NCBI GenBank assembly: GCA_964371655.1
Contig: CAYJOD010000140.1
Span: 1-11,862 of the forward strand
Length of the DNA: 11,862 nt
From: CAZGSN01 sp964371655
GTDB taxonomy: Bacteria; Desulfobacterota; Binatia; HRBIN30
Direction: 5' to 3'
Of the stretch, positions 5,726 to 11,862 are shown in pieces (position 1 is the stretch's first letter; every line of letters starts with the position of its first letter). The translations under genes were made by a program, and so were the position numbers. Below the pieces are notes generated by a model. It was not told the origin of the DNA. It ran no database searches and saw nothing but the letters and a program-made list of their open reading frames with translations.

Positions 5726-5956
5726 CTGGGGCTTCGGGCAAAAGCTGATCGAGGGCTCCATGCAAGTCAGCACCAGGGTTCATCGCGAGTTCCGGGAGGC
5801 CTGGGACTGCACGCCGCCTTCAGGTCATCCTCGCTGCAACCGGGTTCCCCTGTGTTCGGACATCGTTTGTCCTGCTGATGTGGCCTCGCATTGCAAGGCG
5901 CCGGGAACTCTGAGCTTGCGCAATAAAGTGCGATCTCGTATCTGTAAACGACTCGT
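5726..5956 (+). other. Leader region of the 2-oxoacid oxidoreductase operon
   Basis: No gene is seen on either strand. TTGCGC, 17 nt, TATCTG just upstream of the first gene is a weak sigma-70-like candidate (three of six matches in each box) and should not be relied on. Confidence 0.3.
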
Positions 5957-6514
5957 ATGCATGTGGAAACGGTTGAGATTCGATGGCACGGCAGGGGTGG
6001 CCAGGGGGCGATTACTGCCGCGAAGATCTTTGCGCAGGCCGCCTTCGAGTCCGGTTTCCGTGGCGTGGTGATGGCCCCGAGCTTTGGCACCGAGCGCCGC
6101 GGTGCTCCGGTCGAGGTGTCGCTGAAGATCTCGAAGGCGAAGATCAACGACCTCTGCCCCATCGAGCATCCCGATGTGGTCGTCGTCCTCGATGATTCCA
6201 TTCTTGCGGAGATCAACGTCACCGCGGGTATGAAGCCGAACGGCATCTTGATCATCAACACGCCGAACGGTAGGGCGGCCTACAACGGTAACCACGTCAG
6301 GCTGGCGACTGCCGATGTGACCCATTTGGCCGAGCAGGCCGGTCTGAAACGAGGCGTCGTGAACACCGGAATCATCGGCGCCCTGGCAAAGGCGCTGCCG
6401 ATTGTGACGCTGCCGTTGCTGCTGCAGGCTATCGAGGTGGAGTTCAGCGGAAAGAAGGCAGCTGAGAACGCTGAGGCCGCGCGCCTCACCCATGCGAACA
6501 CAGCGATGGAGTAG
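5957..6514 (+). CDS. 2-oxoacid:ferredoxin oxidoreductase, gamma subunit
   Basis: Subunit of the cytosolic complex that oxidatively decarboxylates a 2-oxoacid with CoA to acyl-CoA and CO2, passing electrons to ferredoxin. The 185 residues match the usual gamma subunit length. Diagnostic motifs are RWHGRGGQG (9-17), which contacts CoA and cofactor in this family, and PSFGTERRGAPVEVSLKIS (41-59); GVVNTGIIGALAKAL (133-147) is also typical. It is first of four genes in the archaeal/Thermotoga-type order gamma-delta-alpha-beta. The start at 5957 (ATGCATGTG) has no strong Shine-Dalgarno; GTG at 5963 is an alternative. The substrate cannot be assigned from this subunit. Confidence 0.93.
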   Translation: MHVETVEIRWHGRGGQGAITAAKIFAQAAFESGFRGVVMAPSFGTERRGAPVEVSLKISKAKINDLCPIEHPDVVVVLDDSILAEINVTAGMKPNGILIINTPNGRAAYNGNHVRLATADVTHLAEQAGLKRGVVNTGIIGALAKALPIVTLPLLLQAIEVEFSGKKAAENAEAARLTHANTAME

Positions 6515-6518
6515 CGAC

Positions 6519-6827
6519 ATGTCGATAGAAGAACTGCGTGTATTGACGTCGGATAGCTATGCGGGGCCGGGTGACGCCGGACGAACCGGTTCCTGGCGCG
6601 TCCTCAGGCCGGTGATCGACTACGCGAAATGCACGCCGGCGCGGACCGACAAGCCCGCGTGCTTCTACTGCTGGCTGTTTTGCCCCGACAGCGTGGTGTC
6701 GAAGACGACGCGGCCGGCCATCAATCTCGAGTACTGCAAAGGCTGCGGCATCTGTGCCGAGGAATGCCCCCCGCACGCCATTACCATGGTCGAGGAGAGT
6801 CGCTTCTCGCAGGCGGACGACCGCTAG
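6519..6827 (+). CDS. 2-oxoacid:ferredoxin oxidoreductase, delta (2x[4Fe-4S] ferredoxin) subunit
   Basis: Electron-transfer subunit, 102 residues. The C-terminal cluster motif is standard: CKGCGICAEECP (Cys73, 76, 79, 83). The N-terminal motif is unusual: Cys38, nine residues, Cys48, then FYCWLFCP with Cys51 and Cys55, so C-x9-C-x2-C-x3-C-P instead of C-x2-C-x2-C-x3-C-P. The inserted residues are TPARTDKPA. ATG at 6519 is chosen because GGAG lies 7 nt upstream (6508-6511) and the gap to the gamma stop is only 4 bp; an in-frame ATG at 6492 would overlap the gamma gene. A 146-bp palindromic repeat separates it from the alpha gene. Confidence 0.9.
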   Translation: MSIEELRVLTSDSYAGPGDAGRTGSWRVLRPVIDYAKCTPARTDKPACFYCWLFCPDSVVSKTTRPAINLEYCKGCGICAEECPPHAITMVEESRFSQADDR

Positions 6828-6836
6828 CCTGGGGTT

Positions 6837-6982
6837 TTCACCGCAGAGACGCTGAGACGCAGAGAAATCCTTTGGATGGTTGGAAGAATCATGATTTTCC
6901 CGGATCGATTCCGTGCACTCTGCTGTTCCGGCGGATGTGCCATTCTATCTTCTTCGCCGCGCCTCTGCGTCTCTGCGGTGAA
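6837..6982. repeat. 146-bp inverted-repeat element between delta and alpha genes
   Basis: The left arm begins TTCACCGCAGAGACGCTGAG (6837-6864) and the right arm is CTCTGCGTCTCTGCGGTGAA (6963-6982). They are inverted copies, except that the left arm holds an extra 8-bp AGACGCTG unit. The interior is non-coding. CACCGCAGAGACGCAGAG is, from memory, one of the commonest dispersed repeats in environmental bacterial genomes. The RNA could fold back on itself between two genes of one operon. Confidence 0.8.
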
Positions 6983-7008
6983 GTCCTGGTGAGAAAAGCG
7001 GGTTAGAG

Positions 7009-8202
7009 ATGTTCGTTTTCGAATCGGGTAACGTCGCGGCCGCGACCGGGGTGAAGCTCGCGCGCGTGCAGGTGATCGCTGCCTATCCCATCACGCCGCA
7101 GACACCCCTCACCGAGAAGCTCTCCGTATTCGTCGATACCGGTTCCCTCGATGCCGAGTACGTCACCGTGGAAAGTGAGCACAGCGCCATGGCGGTGTGC
7201 ATCGGCGCCTCGAGCACCAGCGCCCGCGCCTTCACCGGCACCTCGGCCAATGGCCTGCTCTACATGGCCGAGCAGCTGCACTGGACGTCTGGGGCGCGCT
7301 TGCCGATGGTCATGTGCGTCGTCAATCGCGCCGTCGGTGCCCCGTTCAATATCTGGAACGATCATCACGACTCCATCTCGCAACGCGACTCCGGCTGGAT
7401 CCAGATTTACGTCAAGGACCATCAGGAAATCCTCGATACGGTGATCAAGGCCTACCGGCTCACCGAAGAGGTCTGCATTCCGGTGATGGTCTGTTACGAC
7501 GGTTACTACTTATCGCACACCTACATGCCCTACGACGTTCCGGAGCAGGGCGACATCGACGCCTTCCTGCCTCCCTATCGCTACCGGCACACCCTGGGGC
7601 CGGAGAAGCCGACCAGCTTGAACACGGTGACGCTTCCGGGCGGTAGGCGGGATATCCATGGTGAGTTCGCGCCTGGTTATATGGAAATGCGGCATGGCCT
7701 CGACGTGGAGATGAAGAAGGCCATCGGAATCCTCGGGCGGATCGACGGCGAGTTTGCCGCGATCACCGGTCGCGGTGGCAATCATATCGCAGAGCGATAC
7801 CTCTGTGACGATGCCGAATATGTGGCGGTGGCGCTGGGGTCGATGGCGAACCAGATCAAGGATGTGGTGCTGCGTCTGCGCGAGGAGGGGATGAAAGTCG
7901 GCGTCCTCGCTCTGTCCCTGTATCGCCCGTTTCCGAGTGAGTATCTGGCTGCGGAGTTGGCTGGCAGAAAGGGCGTGATCGTGTTCGAGAAGGCGCTCAG
8001 CTTCGGACATTCGGGCGCGCTGTGCGCCGACCTGCAGGCGGCGCTGTATCCGTGCGCCTCGAGACCGCGGATGTGGAACTACATCCTTGGCTTGGGGGGG
8101 AGAAGCTACAAGAGCTCGGATTTTTACGACGCGATCCGCGAATCGGTGGCGCAGGAGCCTGTGTCTGGCGGTCACCTGGGTTGGATCGGGCTCAATCGGT
8201 AG
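7009..8202 (+). CDS. 2-oxoacid:ferredoxin oxidoreductase, alpha subunit
   Basis: 397 residues, the usual alpha length. Carries the pyrimidine-side domain I of the enzyme: AAYPITPQTPLTE (24-36), VESEHSAM with Glu57 (54-61), FTGTSANGLLYM (75-86), NIWNDHHDSISQRDSGWIQ (114-132) with the conserved RDSGW, and the C-terminal domain II ending near LGLGGR. It begins 26 bp after the repeat, with only a weak TTAGAG before ATG 7009. Alpha and beta subunits meet at the thiamine diphosphate site. The sequence fits pyruvate-type and branched-chain-type (VOR) enzymes equally well by eye, so the substrate is left open. Confidence 0.93.
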   Translation: MFVFESGNVAAATGVKLARVQVIAAYPITPQTPLTEKLSVFVDTGSLDAEYVTVESEHSAMAVCIGASSTSARAFTGTSANGLLYMAEQLHWTSGARLPMVMCVVNRAVGAPFNIWNDHHDSISQRDSGWIQIYVKDHQEILDTVIKAYRLTEEVCIPVMVCYDGYYLSHTYMPYDVPEQGDIDAFLPPYRYRHTLGPEKPTSLNTVTLPGGRRDIHGEFAPGYMEMRHGLDVEMKKAIGILGRIDGEFAAITGRGGNHIAERYLCDDAEYVAVALGSMANQIKDVVLRLREEGMKVGVLALSLYRPFPSEYLAAELAGRKGVIVFEKALSFGHSGALCADLQAALYPCASRPRMWNYILGLGGRSYKSSDFYDAIRESVAQEPVSGGHLGWIGLNR

Positions 8203-8210
8203 GGGCAGTG

Positions 8211-9116
8211 ATGGAGGAGAAGAAGACAACAGCCGTCAACCTCACCGACGAGGACTTCGTCTACCCGGGCAACCGCGCCTGCGCCGGTTGCGGGCTGAAC
8301 ATCCTCTACCGGATCGGGCTCAAGGCCATCGGCAGAGACGCCATCCTCGTCGTGCCACCGAGTTGCTTGACCGTCATGCAGGGGCTGTATCCCATCACCT
8401 CGACGCAGCTCTCGGTGCTCAATGTCGCCTTTGCCTCGACCGCCGCGGCGGCCTCGGGGGTGAAGGCGGCGCTGCGGGCGCAGAAGAACGACCACACCCA
8501 GGTGGTGGCCTGGGCGGGTGACGGTGGGACATCCGACATCGGCATTCAGGCGTTGTCGGGCGCGATCGAGCGCGGCGAGGACTTCCTCTACATTTGCTAC
8601 GACAACGAAGCGTACATGAACACCGGAGTGCAGCGCTCCGGCACCACGCCGCAAGGAGCGGTGACGGCAAACACCTCGGTCGACGGCAAGCGCGAGCGCG
8701 GCAAGAACGTCCCGGCCATCGTCGCCGCGCATTCCCCGGCCTACGTGGCCACCTGTTCGGCCGCCTACCCGATGGATTTCTACGACAAGATCAGGAAGGC
8801 GCTCAGCCTCAAAGGGTTGAAGTACATTCACGCCCACACGCCCTGTCCCCCCGGCTGGCAGATGGAAGAACGGTTCGCCGTGGCGATTGGCAGACTGGCG
8901 GTCGACGCCGGCCTTTACGTTCTCTACGAGATCGAGAACGGCCTGATGAAGCTCAGTGAACCGTCGGCGAAGCTGCTCAGAAAGAAAGAGCTACCGCGAG
9001 TGAGCGAGTACCTGAAAGCCCAAGGTCGCTTCAAGATCATGGGTGAAGACGCGGTCGAGAAGATCCAGCAAGAAGTCGACGCCAAGTGGGCCGCCTACCG
9101 CAGCCAAATGCTGTAG
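8211..9116 (+). CDS. 2-oxoacid:ferredoxin oxidoreductase, beta (thiamine diphosphate-binding) subunit
   Basis: 301 residues. Binds thiamine diphosphate/Mg through AGDGGTSDIGIQAL (102-115) and CYDNEAYMNTGVQRSG (129-144). Four cysteines suited to the proximal [4Fe-4S] cluster are present: CAGC (Cys24, Cys27), PPSC (Cys52) and ATCSAAYP (Cys182). LYEIENGLMKLSEPS (238-252) is also family-typical. ATG at 8211 is chosen: it is 8 bp after the alpha stop with AGGGG just upstream, and the protein then begins at the family's usual N-terminus. A longer in-frame extension to 8022 lies inside the alpha gene and is rejected. Last gene of the complex. Confidence 0.94.
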   Translation: MEEKKTTAVNLTDEDFVYPGNRACAGCGLNILYRIGLKAIGRDAILVVPPSCLTVMQGLYPITSTQLSVLNVAFASTAAAASGVKAALRAQKNDHTQVVAWAGDGGTSDIGIQALSGAIERGEDFLYICYDNEAYMNTGVQRSGTTPQGAVTANTSVDGKRERGKNVPAIVAAHSPAYVATCSAAYPMDFYDKIRKALSLKGLKYIHAHTPCPPGWQMEERFAVAIGRLAVDAGLYVLYEIENGLMKLSEPSAKLLRKKELPRVSEYLKAQGRFKIMGEDAVEKIQQEVDAKWAAYRSQML

Positions 9117-9130
9117 GGCCCGATCTTCTT

Positions 9131-9356
9131 CGTATCTCGTATCTCGTGAAGCGTATCTCGTCGGAGCCGACACCCTAACATCGTAGCGGCGTAGCGGCGT
9201 AGCGAGCGCGGCGTCAATTCCTCTCCCGTTGGGCCTGACCGTCCGCCTTCTCAGGCCGCGTCTCGAAGGGCGCTCGAACCGGCAAATCGCGACCTGGCAG
9301 TTCAACCGAGTTCTCGGGTTCAGAGGCGAGATACGCTTCACGAGATACGAGATACG
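9131..9356. repeat. 226-bp element with perfect 30-bp inverted ends
   Basis: The left end 9131-9160 begins CGTATCTCGTATCTCGTGAA; the right end 9327-9356 is its exact reverse complement over 30 bp. The interior is non-coding and includes GTAGCGGC in three tandem steps (9183-9203). The same end sequence occurs directly beside both tRNA-Sec 3' ends (2841-2870 and 5265-5294), as single copies. The element fills the intergenic space after the beta subunit gene and could also act as a transcription end or RNA hairpin. Confidence 0.8.
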
Positions 9357-9404
9357 ATCCAAGCCGTTGCCCCTCGCGGCTACGGTTGCCTATGGTGCGG
9401 TCGT

Positions 9405-9410
9405 GGAGGA
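9405..9410 (+). promoter_or_regulatory. Ribosome-binding site of the acyl-CoA dehydrogenase
   Basis: GGAGGA, 6 nt before ATG 9417; it fixes the start. Confidence 0.85.
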
Positions 9411-9416
9411 TCGACG

Positions 9417-10622
9417 ATGACCGAGCCATCCCACGCCGCGGCGTGGCGCCAGTTGGATCTGTTTGCGCCGACCGAGGAGCATCGATTGCTGGTCGCGACG
9501 ATGCAGCAATTCGTGAAGGAAGAAGTGGAGCCGCAGGCGGCGCAGTACAATCGCGAGGAGAGGTTCAACATCGAACTGTTTCGGCGTGCCGGAGAGCTCG
9601 GGCTTTTCGGTCTCACCGTCCCCGAGAAGGACGGCGGCAGTGGTCTCGACGCCACCGCCTCGGTCATCGTGCACGAGCTGATGGCGACAGCCGATCCCGG
9701 CTTCTGCCTGGCTTGTCTCGCGCATTCGGTGCTGTTCGTGAACAACTTCGCGCGTAACGGCAACGCCGCGCAGCGCGCGCGCGTGCTGCCGAAGGTCATC
9801 TCCGGCGAGTGGGTGGGCGGCATGTGCATGACCGAACCGGAAGCCGGCACCGACGTGCTCGGCATGCGCAGCACCGCCGTGCGCGACGGCGACCATTATG
9901 TCCTCAACGGCCGCAAGATGTTCATCACCAACGGTGCGCTCGACGACAAGACTCTTGGCGACGTGTTCCTGGTCTACGCCAAGACCGGTCATCGCATCAG
10001 CACCTTCGTCGTCGAGAAAGGGTTCGAGGGCTTCAGCCTTGGGCAGAAGCTGCACGACAAGCTCGGGGTGCGCGCCTCGCTGACGGCAGAGCTGATATTC
10101 GACAACTGTCTGGTTCCGGTCGCCAACCTCATCGGCACCGAGGGCGACAGCACCAAGCGCATGATGCGCAATCTGAAGATGGAGCGTCTGTCGTTGGCGG
10201 GCATGTCGACGGGAATCGCCCGGCGCTGTTTGCAGGTGATGGTGAGTTACGCCAACGCGCGCAAGGCCTTCGGTGTGCCGATTCGCGAGCACGGGCAGAT
10301 CCAACGGCACATCGCCGAGTCGTTCGCGGAGCTGAAAGCCGCGCGTTGCCTGGTGTACGACGTGGCGCGGCGCATCGATCTGGGCTCGTATGGGGATCGC
10401 GTCGAAGCCGACGCCGCCAAGCTCTTCGCGGCGCGTATCGGCAAAGAGATCGCCGACCGCGCCATCCAGGTGCTCGGCGGCTACGGCTACATGGGCGAGT
10501 ACGTCGTCGAGCGCCTGTGGCGCGATGCCAAGCTGCTCGAGATCGGTGGCGGCACGATGGAAGCGCATCAGAAGAACATCACCAAGGATCTCTGCCGTAG
10601 CCCTGAGCTCGTGGGGCAATGA
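9417..10622 (+). CDS. Acyl-CoA dehydrogenase, isovaleryl-CoA dehydrogenase-like active site
   Basis: FAD flavoprotein that introduces a 2,3 double bond into an acyl-CoA, with electrons going to ETF. The 401 residues cover the whole fold: N-terminal helical domain (about 20-130), MCMTEPEAGTDVLGM (136-150), YVLNGRKMFITNGA (161-174), and C-terminal helices with RKAFGVPI (282-289) and VLGGYGYMGEYVVERLWRD (352-370). In most family members the catalytic Glu is in YEGT near the C-terminus. Here that segment is EIGGGTME (375-382) with Gly at the position. Instead MERLSLAG (255-262) carries Glu256, matching LERLVLAG of isovaleryl-CoA dehydrogenase, which uses that glutamate. A branched-chain substrate is therefore plausible but not proven. 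It sits downstream of the oxidoreductase on the same strand, separated by a 226-bp repeat. Confidence 0.92.
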   Translation: MTEPSHAAAWRQLDLFAPTEEHRLLVATMQQFVKEEVEPQAAQYNREERFNIELFRRAGELGLFGLTVPEKDGGSGLDATASVIVHELMATADPGFCLACLAHSVLFVNNFARNGNAAQRARVLPKVISGEWVGGMCMTEPEAGTDVLGMRSTAVRDGDHYVLNGRKMFITNGALDDKTLGDVFLVYAKTGHRISTFVVEKGFEGFSLGQKLHDKLGVRASLTAELIFDNCLVPVANLIGTEGDSTKRMMRNLKMERLSLAGMSTGIARRCLQVMVSYANARKAFGVPIREHGQIQRHIAESFAELKAARCLVYDVARRIDLGSYGDRVEADAAKLFAARIGKEIADRAIQVLGGYGYMGEYVVERLWRDAKLLEIGGGTMEAHQKNITKDLCRSPELVGQ

Positions 10623-10657
10623 GAGCGTTGACGGGTCATTTCGATGTTTTTGCCCGA

Positions 10658-10758
10658 TGTCATCCCGAGCGAAGCGAGGGATCTGCAGTGGAATGTCGTG
10701 CCCACGGTAGCCCCCGGAAGATTCCTCGCCGCGGAAATTGCGACGGCTCGGAATGACA
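10658..10758. repeat. 101-bp repeat with 13-bp inverted ends
   Basis: The ends TGTCATCCCGAGC (10658-10670) and GCTCGGAATGACA (10746-10758) are inverted copies with one mismatch. CATCCCGAGCGAAGCGAGGGATC is, from memory, a well-known dispersed repeat core in many bacterial genomes. The right end supplies the ATG (10753) used as the start of the next gene. Confidence 0.75.
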
Positions 10759-11742
10759 ATCAAATTGACCCACTACCCGACGAGGGCTCTGGTTGGTGTC
10801 GCTCTCATCATTCTGACTGGCAGCACACCCTCTCCCGCATCACCTGCGGGAGAGGGCAGGGGTGAGGGGTCGTTCGCGAATCACCAACCAATCCCCCGAG
10901 CCCCCTTCTTCTTCTCCGGCAACGGCCGTCTCAAGCTGCAGCACGCGCAGTTCAAGAGCTCCATCGACGTCCAGTACCGGCGCGCGGACGGAACCTATGA
11001 CGCGCAGGCGTTGCGGCGCCTGCGCCACTTCTTCCGCTCCCATGGCGACGGCCGTGAAGGTGACATTTCGCTGCGTCTGATCGAGCTCCTCAGCTTCGTG
11101 CAGGAGCGCTTTCAGCCGCGCACCATGACGCTGGTGTCGGGCTACCGCAGTCCTCAGCACAACCAGGGCATCCGCGCCGGCGGCGCGCAGGCGGCGAAGG
11201 CATCGCTGCATACCGAAGGCTTGGCGGCGGACCTAAAGCTGGCCGGCGTGGATCTGCACGAGCTGTGGCTGCGGCTGCGCGAGCTGGAGAGCGGCGGCGC
11301 AGGCTACTATCGCTCCGGTGCGTTCCTGCACCTCGACACCGGCCCGCCGCGTTTCTGGGAGGAAACCACGTCGCGGGTCTCCGAAGATCTGTCCGCCGGT
11401 AACGCCCGTGTCTTCGCGCGCACCGAGCTCGATCGGTACGCAACTCTGCAAGGCGCGACGATCAAGCTTCACAGCGTAACCGCATTCCCCCTGCGGATCG
11501 CGGCCCAGGCACGTGTCGTCGGCGAGCAAGGCAGCTTCGACGCAACCCTCAGCCCCGGCCCCGGCACCGAGGCGGATGGTGAGTGCATCTCGGTGCGGCG
11601 ATACGAATCCGCATACGAAGTGCGCGCCGCCACGTCGTTTCGTGGAAAGCTGCGCGGGCGTCTGGTGCTGACCACGTGCGAGCCGCGCCTCGAGAAGACG
11701 CCGTCGGAGATTGAGTCGAACGTCTTGGAGTGCGGCGGCTAG
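10753..11742 (+). CDS. Exported DUF882/YcbK-type peptidase M15 family protein
   Basis: 329 residues from ATG 10753. A signal peptide is likely (hydrophobic ALVGVALIILTG at 12-23). The catalytic region (about 55-205) has the family pattern: LVSGYRSPQHNQGIR (127-141), SLHTEGLAADL with His153 and Asp160, and FLHLDTGPPRFW with His193 (191-202), together the zinc ligands expected of M15-type enzymes. Relatives act on, or bind, peptidoglycan in the periplasm; this exact activity is inferred. Residues about 206-329 form a beta-rich extension with no recognised domain, making the protein longer than YcbK (about 180). The start codon lies in one repeat and residues about 25-40 (TPSPASPAGEGRGEG) in another. 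No clear Shine-Dalgarno is seen, so the start is provisional. Confidence 0.85.
   Translation: MTIKLTHYPTRALVGVALIILTGSTPSPASPAGEGRGEGSFANHQPIPRAPFFFSGNGRLKLQHAQFKSSIDVQYRRADGTYDAQALRRLRHFFRSHGDGREGDISLRLIELLSFVQERFQPRTMTLVSGYRSPQHNQGIRAGGAQAAKASLHTEGLAADLKLAGVDLHELWLRLRELESGGAGYYRSGAFLHLDTGPPRFWEETTSRVSEDLSAGNARVFARTELDRYATLQGATIKLHSVTAFPLRIAAQARVVGEQGSFDATLSPGPGTEADGECISVRRYESAYEVRAATSFRGKLRGRLVLTTCEPRLEKTPSEIESNVLECGG
10828..10856. repeat. Perfect 11-bp hairpin repeat inside a coding region
   Basis: CCCTCTCCCGC (10828-10838), loop ATCACCT, GCGGGAGAGGG (10846-10856). CCCTCTCCC...GGGAGAGGG followed by AGGGGTGAGGG is a familiar dispersed intergenic repeat. Here it is in frame and encodes the Pro/Gly-rich linker after the signal peptide of the DUF882 protein. 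Confidence 0.75.
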
Positions 11743-11751
11743 AAACCTGAG

Positions 11752-11862
11752 CCTGAAAACCTCAACGGGAACCGCGGATGGACACGGATTCACGCGGATT
11801 GTCGGGACTTAGGAGCCGTAAATAAATAAAGGTAGCAATTGTAGCCGGGAGTGAGTATGCTT
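11752..11862 (+). repeat. Further partial copy of the 191-bp repeat family, running to the window edge
   Basis: Begins CCTGAAAACCTC, then GGAACCGCGGATGGACACGG and CACGCGGATT, matching the 3994-4047 end of copy A (CCTGAAAACCTCGATTAGAA...CGCGGATT). Similarity is lost after about 11800, so it may be a half-element, or the rest may lie beyond the window. No gene is seen in 11743-11862. Confidence 0.6.

Noticed and set aside
5917..5946. Sigma-70 promoter for the oxidoreductase operon (TTGCGC, 17 nt, TATCTG)
   Set aside because: Correct spacing but only three of six matches in each box, too weak to list as a promoter.
5825..6520. 231-codon minus-strand open frame
   Set aside because: Antisense to the gamma subunit, whose motifs are clear; the His/Arg/Gln-rich composition looks like a shadow.
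8022..8210. 63-residue N-terminal extension of the beta subunit
   Set aside because: It lies entirely inside the alpha subunit gene in another frame; ATG 8211 with AGGGG upstream gives the normal family N-terminus.
2841..9356. CRISPR array
   Set aside because: Repeats occur in few, widely and irregularly spaced copies in both orientations, without spacer-like units or cas genes.
9390..10763. 457-codon minus-strand open frame
   Set aside because: Antisense shadow of the acyl-CoA dehydrogenase; no family features.

Overview
The window looks like a chromosomal segment of an uncultured, GC-rich, anaerobically capable bacterium. Desulfobacterota/Binatota-like lineages are my best guess, but the sequence does not settle taxonomy. 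The pointers are a selenocysteine tRNA, a four-subunit 2-oxoacid:ferredoxin oxidoreductase, an assimilatory PAPS reductase, and an unusually high load of dispersed palindromic repeats.

Layout. (1) 120-2402, minus strand: a sulfur pair, cysH (PAPS reductase) followed 30 bp later by a cysteine desulfurase fused to a C-terminal rhodanese domain. (2) 2403-5400: an integration hotspot at selC. A complete tRNA-Sec gene (anticodon UCA, 8-bp acceptor stem, 6-bp D stem, long variable arm) lies on the minus strand at 5301-5395. A 65-bp copy of its 3' half, starting in the anticodon loop, lies exactly 2,424 bp away at 2876-2940, and a more decayed third 3' end lies at 2771-2813. This is the pattern left by integration into a tRNA 3' end. 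The bracketed segment carries a broken Bro-N phage-type gene, a GxxExxY nuclease-like gene enclosed by 31-bp inverted repeats, a copy of a 191-bp repeat, and a secreted DUF1566 protein. No integrase is visible. (3) 5534-5725: a second, inverted copy of the 191-bp repeat. (4) 5957-9116, plus strand: gamma, delta, alpha and beta subunits of a 2-oxoacid:ferredoxin oxidoreductase, with a palindromic repeat inserted between delta and alpha. (5) 9131-9356: a 226-bp element with perfect 30-bp inverted ends. (6) 9417-10622: an acyl-CoA dehydrogenase with the isovaleryl-CoA-dehydrogenase type of catalytic base. (7) 10753-11742: an exported DUF882/YcbK-type peptidase M15 protein whose start codon and linker lie in two further repeats. 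(8) 11752 to the end: the beginning of another copy of the 191-bp repeat.

How the genes fit together. CysH supplies sulfite for cysteine synthesis and the desulfurase-rhodanese would mobilise cysteine sulfur as persulfide. The oxidoreductase and the acyl-CoA dehydrogenase together suggest oxidation of a 2-oxoacid (possibly branched-chain) to an acyl-CoA and then to an enoyl-CoA. The substrate is inferred.

The most novel material is the mobile DNA: a compact gene cassette (GxxExxY protein inside inverted repeats) sharing its ends with short gene-less elements nearby. This resembles the relationship between RAYT transposases and REP elements and is a candidate undescribed repeat-mobilising system.
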